From contig JBHEOO010000017.1 in assembly GCA_046260765.1 (NCBI GenBank), positions 1 to 64,000 on the forward strand: a stretch of 64,000 nt of DNA. Direction: 5' to 3'. Under the pieces are notes generated by a model. It saw only the letters and a program-made list of their open reading frames with translations. It was not told the DNA's origin and made no database searches. Both the position numbers and the translations under genes were made by a program. Every line of letters starts with the position of its first letter. The stretch's first letter is position 1. The DNA comes from Chromatocurvus sp046260765 (GTDB lineage Bacteria > Pseudomonadota > Gammaproteobacteria > Pseudomonadales > Halieaceae). This document shows, in pieces, positions 17,948-24,788 of this stretch.

Positions 17948-18361
17948 CTATGCGATGATCACTGCAACACCGACGAAGATCCACGTGTCCCAGGGTTGCG
18001 CATCCGGCCAGAAGGGGTTGATCAGTTGCCAGTGAGACAGCATCGGCAGCAGAAGGCTCCCCCGTGCGCTCTTGAAGATGGGCGTAATCAGGATGGCAAG
18101 CGTCACGTTACCGATAAAAAAAGGGCAGGAGGCTCCAGTCTTCATACACCACGCCGGCAAGGAAAAACGCCGGCAGGTGCCATAGGCGGGCCGCCCCCAG
18201 CAGCGATCCGCCGTTGATTGCCCCGAACATGGCGGTGGCCGCTTCTGGAAACAGTGCATAGCTGCCTACAATCCCCCGGGTAATGACGAAGGTGCCAGTC
18301 AGTAAAAAAACAGAGAATTGAAGGGGACATCGCGATTCAATCCAGCTGACGCAATGGCCAT
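17948..18361 (-). pseudogene. CPBP-type membrane protease remnant with internal deletion and two frameshifts
   Basis: A GGAG ribosome site seven bases before ATG 18361 opens MAIASAGLNRDVPFNSLFF. The frame then slips at a run of seven T (18304-18310) into LLTGTFVITRGIVGSYALFP, and slips back at a second run of seven T (18116-18122) into IGNVTLAILITPIFKSARGS, ending HWQLINPFWPDAQPWDTW. The ends match N- and C-terminal parts of CPBP (CAAX-protease-like) intramembrane proteins. Between GGSLL and the WHLPAFFLAG helix about 100 residues, including the catalytic EExxxR, are missing. Homopolymer miscalls could explain the shifts but not the deletion. Confidence 0.65.
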
Positions 18362-18649
18362 GTTCGATCTCCAACGAGGTTAAATGATAAGCTTCCAGTG
18401 GCTTTGTAGCGGTTTACGTGTTTTGCCTCATTTTTTGGATAAACGTCTCCGCGGAGACGTTTTCTGGTTATATAGCGAATGGTGGATCAGCGTTTCAAAA
18501 TATAACAAACGTTCAACGTCAAACCGACTGGCGGTGGACTCTCGGAGGCAGAAGCCCGGCTATAGCGAGTGGGTTGGTGAGAGCGCGGGATGCCATCAGG
18601 CGGCGCGTGACCTCACTCTCAGCGGGCGAATATTTACACCATTTCAACG
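18362..18649. other. Gene-free stretch carrying a 22-bp palindrome
   Basis: No convincing coding frame was found here on either strand. The left half is visibly richer in A+T than its surroundings. It holds the palindrome at 18441-18462 and two copies of TTCAACGTCAA (18512-18522 and 18643-18653). It lies between the CPBP remnant and the DUF302 gene and is probably decayed DNA. Confidence 0.5.
18441..18462. repeat. Perfect 22-bp palindrome
   Basis: AAACGTCTCCG followed immediately by its exact reverse complement. It can fold as a 9-bp stem with a CGCG loop, but only a short TTTTC follows on the plus strand, so it is at best a weak terminator. A dimeric DNA-binding protein site is the alternative. 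Confidence 0.6.
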
Positions 18650-19102
18650 TCAACCTGCCACCGCCGCGTCCGTAATCGCCTTCAGCGCCCTCTGCAGGTT
18701 GGGCACAACGCCACAGTCCGTAACGCCGTGCCGCTGCGCCAGGTAGGCGGGGTCGTTGTAGCCGACCCAGGTTCTCGAGGCCGCGTCTTCCCAGACCAGT
18801 GCCTTCAATGGCAGATCAATCCCAATCGACTGCGTGCATTGCATAAACGGGGTGCCGCCCTGTGGATTCCCGAAGATCAGTACTTCGGTGGGGCGTAGTG
18901 ACTTGCCGACCTTATTGGCGCCTGCCGCATGATCAATGCGTGCAAAGATGTTAAGTCCACGGTCTTTGACCCCGGTTTCCAACCTGTCCATTGTTTCCTC
19001 TGGACTGTAGGGGCTTTCCACCACGATCAGGCCCTCGGCGGCAATGGCAAAAGACGTGGTCATAAAGATGGCGAGTGCCGCAATGCTGCGAAAAAAGTTC
19101 AT
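18650..19102 (-). CDS. Exported DUF302 family protein
   Basis: 150-residue protein with a signal peptide (MNFFRSIAALAIFMTTSFAI, cleaved after AIAA). The DUF302 domain follows: SPYSPEETMDRLETGVKDRG near residues 31-50, FARIDHAAGA, then TEVLIFGNPQGGTPFMQC and the LPLKALVWEDA strand. DUF302 proteins are small periplasmic or cytosolic alpha/beta proteins of unknown biochemical role, often seen with metal or sulfur genes. Full length. Start is the only ATG before the signal sequence. Confidence 0.85.
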   Translation of the reverse strand: MNFFRSIAALAIFMTTSFAIAAEGLIVVESPYSPEETMDRLETGVKDRGLNIFARIDHAAGANKVGKSLRPTEVLIFGNPQGGTPFMQCTQSIGIDLPLKALVWEDAASRTWVGYNDPAYLAQRHGVTDCGVVPNLQRALKAITDAAVAG

Positions 19103-19231
19103 AGTCTTATCCTACTGCTTTGGGCGGCCGCCGACTTGCAGCTGGCCCTTGCCAGTGCGGATCCTGCAGCGGCGAACTGTGTGTTCTTATCTAAGGATAG
19201 CATCGGGCGTTTGAAAAAAGGCGCATCGGAG

Positions 19232-19534
19232 CTAATGCAGGCTTTTTCGTCTTTCCTCAGTGTCGAAACGTATCTGCCGGTGATCGTCGTTGATGACGAT
19301 ATCGATAGCGGCCAGTTTCTGCTTTATCAGGGTTCGCATGCCCTGCAGGTCGCCCCGAGCAAGATGGTCATCTGTGTCATAGACACACACGACCAGCAGC
19401 GAGTCGGGAAACGCCTTGTAGTCTGCAGAGTGGGTCAGCCAGGCGAATCCGTCATGGTGCGTCAGCGCTGTCTCGCAGGCGTCAGTCAGTGCTGCCCTGA
19501 TCGCATTGTCCTTTTTCTTGTCGGTTTTTCTCAT
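19232..19534 (-). CDS. Small conserved protein often labelled Fis-family regulator
   Basis: 100-residue soluble protein beginning MRKTDKKKDNAIRAALTDAC, with GFAWLTHSADYKAFPDSLLV in the middle and FDTEERRKSLH at the end. This matches a small gammaproteobacterial family (known from Shewanella and Pseudomonas) that databases often name Fis-family transcriptional regulator, but I see no Fis helix-turn-helix, so a DNA-binding role is doubtful. Relatives run slightly longer at the C-terminus. Its ATG overlaps the stop of a possible 34-codon ORF upstream (19531-19635). Confidence 0.7.
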   Translation of the reverse strand: MRKTDKKKDNAIRAALTDACETALTHHDGFAWLTHSADYKAFPDSLLVVCVYDTDDHLARGDLQGMRTLIKQKLAAIDIVINDDHRQIRFDTEERRKSLH

Positions 19535-19635
19535 ATCACTATTAATACGCTGGCGAATATCGCGGCACCTACAAACGCGGCGAGCGTTGCGAGATGGACC
19601 GGTCGGGTAGAGTCGTTCTGGCTGAATTTTTTCAT
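19531..19635 (-). CDS. Possible 34-aa single-TM small protein
   Basis: MKKFSQNDSTRPVHLATLAA followed by a hydrophobic stretch to the end (FVGAAIFASVLIVI) gives a one-helix membrane miniprotein. Its stop overlaps the next gene's start in an ATGA-type junction, which favours translational coupling. The ribosome site is poor and I recognise no family. The open frame continues upstream to 19911, but that part is Arg/Ser-rich and unlikely to be coding. Confidence 0.35.
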   Translation of the reverse strand: MKKFSQNDSTRPVHLATLAAFVGAAIFASVLIVI

Positions 19636-19909
19636 GCGATCAATGACGCAATAGCCTGATTGTAGCGGGGTGCGCCGGAAAGTGTCGGGATACTGGCGTT
19701 CATGAGCGACTGTTCGGCGCGTGATCGGGTGTACTCGACTTCTCCGGGAAGCTGCGTGCAGCGCTGGTCGCGCACAAGTGCGTTGAGCGGTGGAATGCGA
19801 TCGCTCTCTGGAAACAGCCTGGCGCTTGCCTCCCCGGCGCCAATTTGAAAAACTCGAACGACGGCGGAATACCGACCGCGCTCCCTTTAACTGCTGAGAG
19901 GCATCCACC
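19636..19909. other. Intergenic region, nothing recognised
   Basis: Divergent spacer between the small-protein pair on the minus strand and the MAPEG gene on the plus strand. It should hold both promoters. No clear hexamers, repeats, RNA gene or conserved frame could be made out. Confidence 0.4.
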
Positions 19910-20299
19910 ATGCCAGTTGAAATACAGGTGCTCGCCTACGCGGGCCTGCTGCAATTTGTTCAGATCGTCCTGATGGCGATTCCAGTCAATATCCAGCTCG
20001 GCCCGGCCTATACCGCCGGTCCCCGGGACGAGGAGCGTAAGCCCAGCGGTCTGGCCGGCCGGCTCAAGCGAGCGGTGGACAACCACTTTGAAGGCCTGAC
20101 GCTCTTCGCCATCGCGGTGGTTGTGGTGGTGCTGGGTGATGCGACCAGCGCTCTCACGGCGCAGTGCGCGTGGGCCTACCTGATTGCGCGCATTCTCTAT
20201 GTGCCGGCCTATGCGTCGGGTGTCTACCTGCTGCGTTCTCTGATCTGGGCGGTGGGCTTCTTGGCCACCCTGGTTATGCTGCTGGTTGCCGTGCTGTGA
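19910..20299 (+). CDS. MAPEG family membrane protein
   Basis: 129-residue protein with four predicted TM helices. The loop GPAYTAGPRDEERKPSG and the helix beginning RLKRAVDNHFEGLTLFAIAV, followed by the AYLIARILYVPAYASG helix, are the hallmarks of bacterial MAPEG (membrane-associated eicosanoid/glutathione metabolism) proteins. These often handle glutathione-dependent detoxification, but the bacterial substrate is unknown. Its stop overlaps the ATG of the following hydrolase (TGATG), so the two are translationally coupled. Confidence 0.88.
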   Translation: MPVEIQVLAYAGLLQFVQIVLMAIPVNIQLGPAYTAGPRDEERKPSGLAGRLKRAVDNHFEGLTLFAIAVVVVVLGDATSALTAQCAWAYLIARILYVPAYASGVYLLRSLIWAVGFLATLVMLLVAVL

Positions 20300-21249
20300 T
20301 GGCGCTGGCGCGGCGCCTCTGCCTGCTGGCAGCATTGCTGTGGCAGGTAGGTCACACCACCGCGGAAACCTCCTTACAATCCGGTTTTGTCGACGTGCCG
20401 GGCGGCCCCGTGTGGTATGAGATTGCCGGCGATGGGGCCGGGGTGCCGCTGCTTACCCTCCATGGGGGGCCGGGCGGTACGTCCTGCGGGTCACAGCTGC
20501 TCTATCCGCTGGCAAATGAGCGCCCGGTTATCCGCTATGACCAGTTGGGCAGCGGACGCTCGGGTCGTCCCAGCGACACCAGCCTGTGGCAGCGAGACCG
20601 CTTCGTCGAGGCGCTGCACACACTGCGCCAGGAGCTCGGTCTTGAACGCCTGCACCTGCATGGCCACAGCTGGGGCGGTGCGCTGGCTGCATATTACGTG
20701 CTGCAGGAGGGGGCGGAAGGAATAGTGTCGCTGACGCTGTCATCGCCACTGATCAGCACACCCCTGTGGATGCGTGACGCGGATGCCTTGCGCGCGACCC
20801 TTCCAAGGGAGGTGCAGGATACGCTCGACAGGCACGAGGGCGAGGGCAGCACTGATCACGAAGATTACGTGGCGGCCACGGAGGTGTTTTACAGCCAATT
20901 CGTGACGCGCGGTGCAGCGGTGGAGGAAACCCGCTGCGAGGATGCACCGCGAAACGCGCTGATCTATCTGCAGATGTGGGGGCCCACAGAGTTTCATGCC
21001 ACCGGCAGCCTGCGGGACTTCGATCTCACCCCGCGTCTCGCTGAGATTGATGTGCCGACCCTGTTCATCACGGGTGAGTACGACGAGGCAAGGCCGGAAA
21101 CTATCCGCGCCTTTGCCGAGGCCATTCCAGGGGCTCAGATTGAGGTGCTCCCCCAGGTGGGTCATGCGTCTCTCAGCAGGGCGCCGCAGCGCTACCGGGA
21201 GCTTCTGGCCAGTTTCCTGCGTGAGGCGGAGGCTCGCAGCGTTGAATGA
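20299..21249 (+). CDS. Exported proline-iminopeptidase-like alpha/beta hydrolase
   Basis: 316-residue alpha/beta hydrolase with a signal peptide (MALARRLCLLAALLWQVGHT). The oxyanion-hole HGGPGG, nucleophile elbow HGHSWGGAL, acid in TGEYDEARPE and the catalytic His of VGHASLSRAP are all present. The HGGPGG and HSWGG combination marks the S33 prolyl aminopeptidase / amino-acid amidase group, which removes N-terminal Pro or hydrolyses amides. The ATG at 20299 overlaps the MAPEG stop. With a signal sequence it likely works in the periplasm on imported peptides. Confidence 0.85.
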   Translation: MALARRLCLLAALLWQVGHTTAETSLQSGFVDVPGGPVWYEIAGDGAGVPLLTLHGGPGGTSCGSQLLYPLANERPVIRYDQLGSGRSGRPSDTSLWQRDRFVEALHTLRQELGLERLHLHGHSWGGALAAYYVLQEGAEGIVSLTLSSPLISTPLWMRDADALRATLPREVQDTLDRHEGEGSTDHEDYVAATEVFYSQFVTRGAAVEETRCEDAPRNALIYLQMWGPTEFHATGSLRDFDLTPRLAEIDVPTLFITGEYDEARPETIRAFAEAIPGAQIEVLPQVGHASLSRAPQRYRELLASFLREAEARSVE

Positions 21250-21337
21250 GTCGTCAGGGCAGCGGCGCTAACGGAGCATTTGACGGGTCGTGGCAAGCCT
21301 GTCAATCTTCTGGGATAACACATAAAGGGGCAGAAAA

Positions 21338-22948
21338 ATGCAGAGAATGGGAAGGTTTTTAGCGGTTTGCTGTGCACTTCTTTCCGTAACCCTGGTCCCG
21401 GTCCACGCGCAGGATCAGGTTCAGCCGGCCCCCGACCGGGGTGAGAACGAGGGAGCGGGTCCCTTTGATCGCCTGGTTATCCGTGGCGCCACATTGATCA
21501 ATGGTGACGGTGGCATGCCGGTCGGTCCGGTAGATATCGTCATCGAGCAGAACCGGATTGAATCCATCAAGGGCGTCGGCACGCCGGGTGTTCCAGTCAG
21601 TGACGAAGGTCGGCCCGAGCCTGGTACACACGAGATTGACGCTCACGGTATGTACGTCATGCCGGGCTTTATCGATAACCACGTCCACACGGGCGGTGTG
21701 CCGAAAGCGCCCAATGCCGATTATGTTTACAAGCTGTGGCTGGCTCACGGCATCACCACGGTACGCGGCGTGCCCTTCGGCCCGCTGGAGTGGTCCATCG
21801 GTGAGAAGAAGCGCAGCGCCAGTAATGCGATTGTGGCACCGCGCATGGTTTCCTTTCATCGTATGGGTAGCGGCGAGGCCTGGAAGGACCGCTCGATACG
21901 CACCCCGGATGAGGCCCGCGAGTGGGTGCGCTATGCTAAAAAACAGGGCGTCGACGGGCTCAAGCTGGGTGCGCACCGCCCTGACATTATGGCTGCGCTC
22001 ATTGACGAGGCGAACAAGCTGGGCATGGGGCAGACCGCCCACCTGGACCAGCGGGGCGTCGCGCGGATGAACGCGCTTGATGCAGCCCGTCTCGGCATGA
22101 AGGGCATGACGCATTTTTACGGGCTTTTTGAAGCGCTGTATGACGATCATGATGTGCAGCCCTGGCCTGTAGGCATCAACTACGCCAACGAGTATGACCG
22201 CTTCAGTCAGGTTGCCAGACAGTGGAACCTGATCGCTGAGCAGGGCAGTGAGCCATGGAATGCGGTGATCGATGAATTCCTGGAAAGAAACTTCTTCATC
22301 AACCCGACGATGACGATCTACGCCGCGGGACGCAACGTGGAGTTTGCGCGACAGTCGGTGTGGCACGACGCCTACACGTTGCCCTCGATGATGGAATACT
22401 ACCGGGCCAGCCGCACGGATCACGGAGCGTACTGGTTCTACTGGACTACTGCGGATGAGGTCGCCTGGCGCAATTTCTATCACCGCTGGATGGCTTTCCT
22501 CGACGATTACAAGGATCGCGGTGGACGCGTCACGATAGGCACCGATGCCGGCTTCATCTACAAGCTCTACGGCTTCAGCTACGTCGAGGAAATGGAGCTC
22601 CTGCAGGAGGCTGGCTTCCATCCGCTGGAAGTGATCCGCGCCGCCACACTCCACGGGGCGGAAGAAATATTCGAGCCCCTGGGGAAGCCCATCGAGTACG
22701 GACTTATCCAGGAAGGGCTTCTGGCGGACCTGGTGATCGTTGAGGAAAATCCGCTCGAGAACTTCAAGGTCCTTTACGGCACAGGGGCCGTCAGACTCAA
22801 CGATGAAACCCGCAAGCCCGAGCGTATTGGTGGCGTGAAGTACACGATTAAGGACGGTATCGTGTACGACGCCAAGCAACTCCTGGCAGACGTCGCCAGC
22901 ATGGTCGAGGCGGCTAGGCAGGCTGACGCAGAGAGCAGCGCGGAATAG
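21338..22948 (+). CDS. Exported amidohydrolase (imidazolonepropionase-like)
   Basis: 536-residue metal-dependent hydrolase with a signal peptide ending near HAQ (about residue 25). The metal motif MPGFIDNHVHTGG near residue 110, DGLKLGAHRPD, a His in GQTAHLDQRG and IGTDAGFIYK carry the usual ligands. The C-terminal phrase QEGLLADLVIVEENPLENFK is the standard amidohydrolase ending. An AAGGGG site precedes ATG 21338. It is the second of three exported amidohydrolases in the window. Substrate unknown; peptide- or urea-type amides are likely. Confidence 0.87.
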   Translation: MQRMGRFLAVCCALLSVTLVPVHAQDQVQPAPDRGENEGAGPFDRLVIRGATLINGDGGMPVGPVDIVIEQNRIESIKGVGTPGVPVSDEGRPEPGTHEIDAHGMYVMPGFIDNHVHTGGVPKAPNADYVYKLWLAHGITTVRGVPFGPLEWSIGEKKRSASNAIVAPRMVSFHRMGSGEAWKDRSIRTPDEAREWVRYAKKQGVDGLKLGAHRPDIMAALIDEANKLGMGQTAHLDQRGVARMNALDAARLGMKGMTHFYGLFEALYDDHDVQPWPVGINYANEYDRFSQVARQWNLIAEQGSEPWNAVIDEFLERNFFINPTMTIYAAGRNVEFARQSVWHDAYTLPSMMEYYRASRTDHGAYWFYWTTADEVAWRNFYHRWMAFLDDYKDRGGRVTIGTDAGFIYKLYGFSYVEEMELLQEAGFHPLEVIRAATLHGAEEIFEPLGKPIEYGLIQEGLLADLVIVEENPLENFKVLYGTGAVRLNDETRKPERIGGVKYTIKDGIVYDAKQLLADVASMVEAARQADAESSAE

Positions 22949-23044
22949 TAGAGACTTTGCGACTCCTGGATATCTGTAGCGCCGGTGCCATGCATCGGCG
23001 TGTTGGTTTATGATCTGCGGTTCTTGACAGGGAAATCTGGAAAC

Positions 23045-24073
23045 ATGCCTTTGTTACGCGCCTTATTACCCGCAGCAGTGCTGTTATGTGCCGCCGTCAC
23101 GGGCACTGACAGCGCCAATGCTGCCACCGTCGTGATGTCGAACGGCGAACGGTTCTCCGGGGATATCATCAGCATGATTGATGGAAAGCTGCTGCTGAAA
23201 AACGAGTATGCCGGTGAAATCACGCTGCCCTGGTCAGCGGTCACCGAGTTGATCAGCGACGAGCCCCTGCGCCTGCAATTACCTGACGAGAGCGTTGTCA
23301 CCAGCACGACAACCAGCGCAGCGCCAGGCAGCCTCGAACTGGCGGAGAAATCTGCCAGAGAGGACCAGGTGTTACCATTGGTTGATATCGCAGCGATCAA
23401 CCGACCTCTCGTGAACCCCTATGAATATGAGTGGCGCGGCAAGTCAAACGTCGGTCTCAACGCCACCACGGGCAATTCCGATACCACCCGTTTTCATGTG
23501 GATACCGAGGGTACGCTGGAAAATGATGTGGACCGTTATATTGCCGGCGTGGATTTCAACCGCGGCAGCGACAACGATGTCACCAGCGTGGACAACTGGA
23601 CGGCCTACGGCAGCTACGATCACTTTTTCAGTGACAGGCTGTTCTGGAACAACTCCCTCAGCTTCAAGCGGAACACCCTGCAGGAACTCGATCTTCGCAG
23701 TGCCATCGGTACTGGTGTCGGTTATCAGTTTTTTGATGACAGCACGCTACGCCTTTCTACCACCGCGGGCCTGAGTTATGTGCGTGAACAGTTCGACGTT
23801 CAGTCCAGCGAAGAGTTTGTGGCACTGCAGCTTGGGGCAGATTACGAACACCGATGGTTTGACTGGCTGCAGTTTTTCCATAGTCTGCAGACGCTGACCA
23901 GTCTGGAGAGCGTTGACGATTTTGTACTGCGCACTCGCACCGGTCTTCGCTATCCGATTGGCGACAATTTTGTCGCCAGTCTGCAGGTCAACGTGGATTA
24001 CGATAATACCCCGTCCGAGGGTGCGGAGAAGGAAGATATCATTTATGTCTTCACGCTGGGGTACGGCTGGTAA
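23045..24073 (+). CDS. DUF481 family outer-membrane protein
   Basis: 342-residue exported protein; signal peptide MPLLRALLPAAVLLCAAVTG, cut after ANA. Residues about 27-90 look like a small beta domain (VVMSNGERFSGDIISMIDGK). The C-terminal two thirds are alternating beta strands (WRGKSNVGLNATTGNSDTTR and following) ending FTLGYGW, the aromatic end of an outer-membrane barrel. This is the DUF481 (YdiY-like) salt-induced family. ATG 23045 was chosen because the preceding 20 residues are not signal-like. It faces an 11-bp tandem repeat beyond its stop. Confidence 0.87.
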   Translation: MPLLRALLPAAVLLCAAVTGTDSANAATVVMSNGERFSGDIISMIDGKLLLKNEYAGEITLPWSAVTELISDEPLRLQLPDESVVTSTTTSAAPGSLELAEKSAREDQVLPLVDIAAINRPLVNPYEYEWRGKSNVGLNATTGNSDTTRFHVDTEGTLENDVDRYIAGVDFNRGSDNDVTSVDNWTAYGSYDHFFSDRLFWNNSLSFKRNTLQELDLRSAIGTGVGYQFFDDSTLRLSTTAGLSYVREQFDVQSSEEFVALQLGADYEHRWFDWLQFFHSLQTLTSLESVDDFVLRTRTGLRYPIGDNFVASLQVNVDYDNTPSEGAEKEDIIYVFTLGYGW

Positions 24074-24106
24074 TGTCCTGGTGTCGCTGAAAGAGAGCGT
24101 TTGAGA

Positions 24107-24161
24107 CAGGTCTTAGTCAGGTCTTAGCCAGGTCTTAGTCAGGTCTTAGTCAGGTCTTAGC
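24107..24161. repeat. Five tandem 11-bp repeats
   Basis: Five head-to-tail copies of CAGGTCTTAGY (Y is T,C,T,T,C) without any other variation, between the convergent ends of the DUF481 and alkA-type genes. The 11-bp period is close to one DNA helical turn, so every copy faces the same side of the helix. Confidence 0.95.
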
Positions 24162-24169
24162 GTCAGACG

Positions 24170-24784
24170 TCAGCTGTTCAGATAGGCATGCCAGTACAGC
24201 TGGGTGGCGACGCTACGAAAAGGTCTGTAGCGTTCTCCGAGTTCCTCCAGCGCCATGGCGTCGGGTCGCTCCGGGAGGCTCTTTATGGTCTGCACGGCCT
24301 TTATCAGCGCGAGATCGCCGATGGGCCACAGGTCTGGTCGCCGCAGGGCAAGCATCAAGTAGCAGTCGGCTGTCCAGTGACCGATGCCGGGTAAGGCCGT
24401 GAGAACTTCCCGTGCACGCACATCACTGCGGCGAGCGAGGCTGGCAATCGGCAGCGTGCCTTCTTCGATCGCGGTAGCCGCCGCGCGCGTATAGCGCGCT
24501 TTCTGCCGACTGACCCCCGCGCTGCGCAGCGCCTCATCCTCGAGCTGGAGGTAAGCCACCGGCGTGAACTGCGGCAGGCGCAGGGCGAGTTTGTCGAGCG
24601 TGGCTTTTGCCGACGCCAGCGAGACCTGCTGCTCGAGGATAATGTGAACGAGAGTCTTGAAGCCCGCGGGTCGTGTGCGAAAGGGTGGTGGCCCGTGACG
24701 CCTCACGATAATGCCCAGGTCCCGGTCTCTGGCGGCGAGTGTGTCCACCGCCGCCAGATGCTGTTGACGTGTCAGTGCAGGCAC
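24170..24784 (-). CDS. DNA-3-methyladenine glycosylase II (AlkA family)
   Basis: 204-residue helix-hairpin-helix glycosylase that removes alkylated purines from DNA in base-excision repair. HIILEQQVSLASAKATLDKL is the family's N-terminal helix, LPGIGHWTADCYLML the HhH, and RPDLWPIGDLALIKAV holds the catalytic Asp. E. coli AlkA has an extra N-terminal domain that is absent here. GTG 24784 is the likely start: it lies four bases after the stop of the upstream lipoprotein gene. A longer frame to 24940 is antisense-like and overlaps that gene. Confidence 0.85.
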   Translation of the reverse strand: MPALTRQQHLAAVDTLAARDRDLGIIVRRHGPPPFRTRPAGFKTLVHIILEQQVSLASAKATLDKLALRLPQFTPVAYLQLEDEALRSAGVSRQKARYTRAAATAIEEGTLPIASLARRSDVRAREVLTALPGIGHWTADCYLMLALRRPDLWPIGDLALIKAVQTIKSLPERPDAMALEELGERYRPFRSVATQLYWHAYLNS

Positions 24785-24788
24785 GCGG

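Noticed and set aside
18512..18653. Two copies of TTCAACGTCAA, 131 bp apart, suggesting an integron-like or att element
   Set aside because: Only 11 bp, no paired RYYYAAC/GTTRRRY core sites and no recombinase nearby.
19636..19911. N-terminal extension of the 34-aa membrane ORF up to 19911
   Set aside because: The added 92 residues are Arg/Ser-rich and lie antisense across the probable MAPEG promoter.
21359..22879. 506-codon open frame opposite the exported amidohydrolase
   Set aside because: It is the antisense shadow of a clear enzyme gene in GC-rich DNA; composition is His/Arg/Val-rich with no domain.
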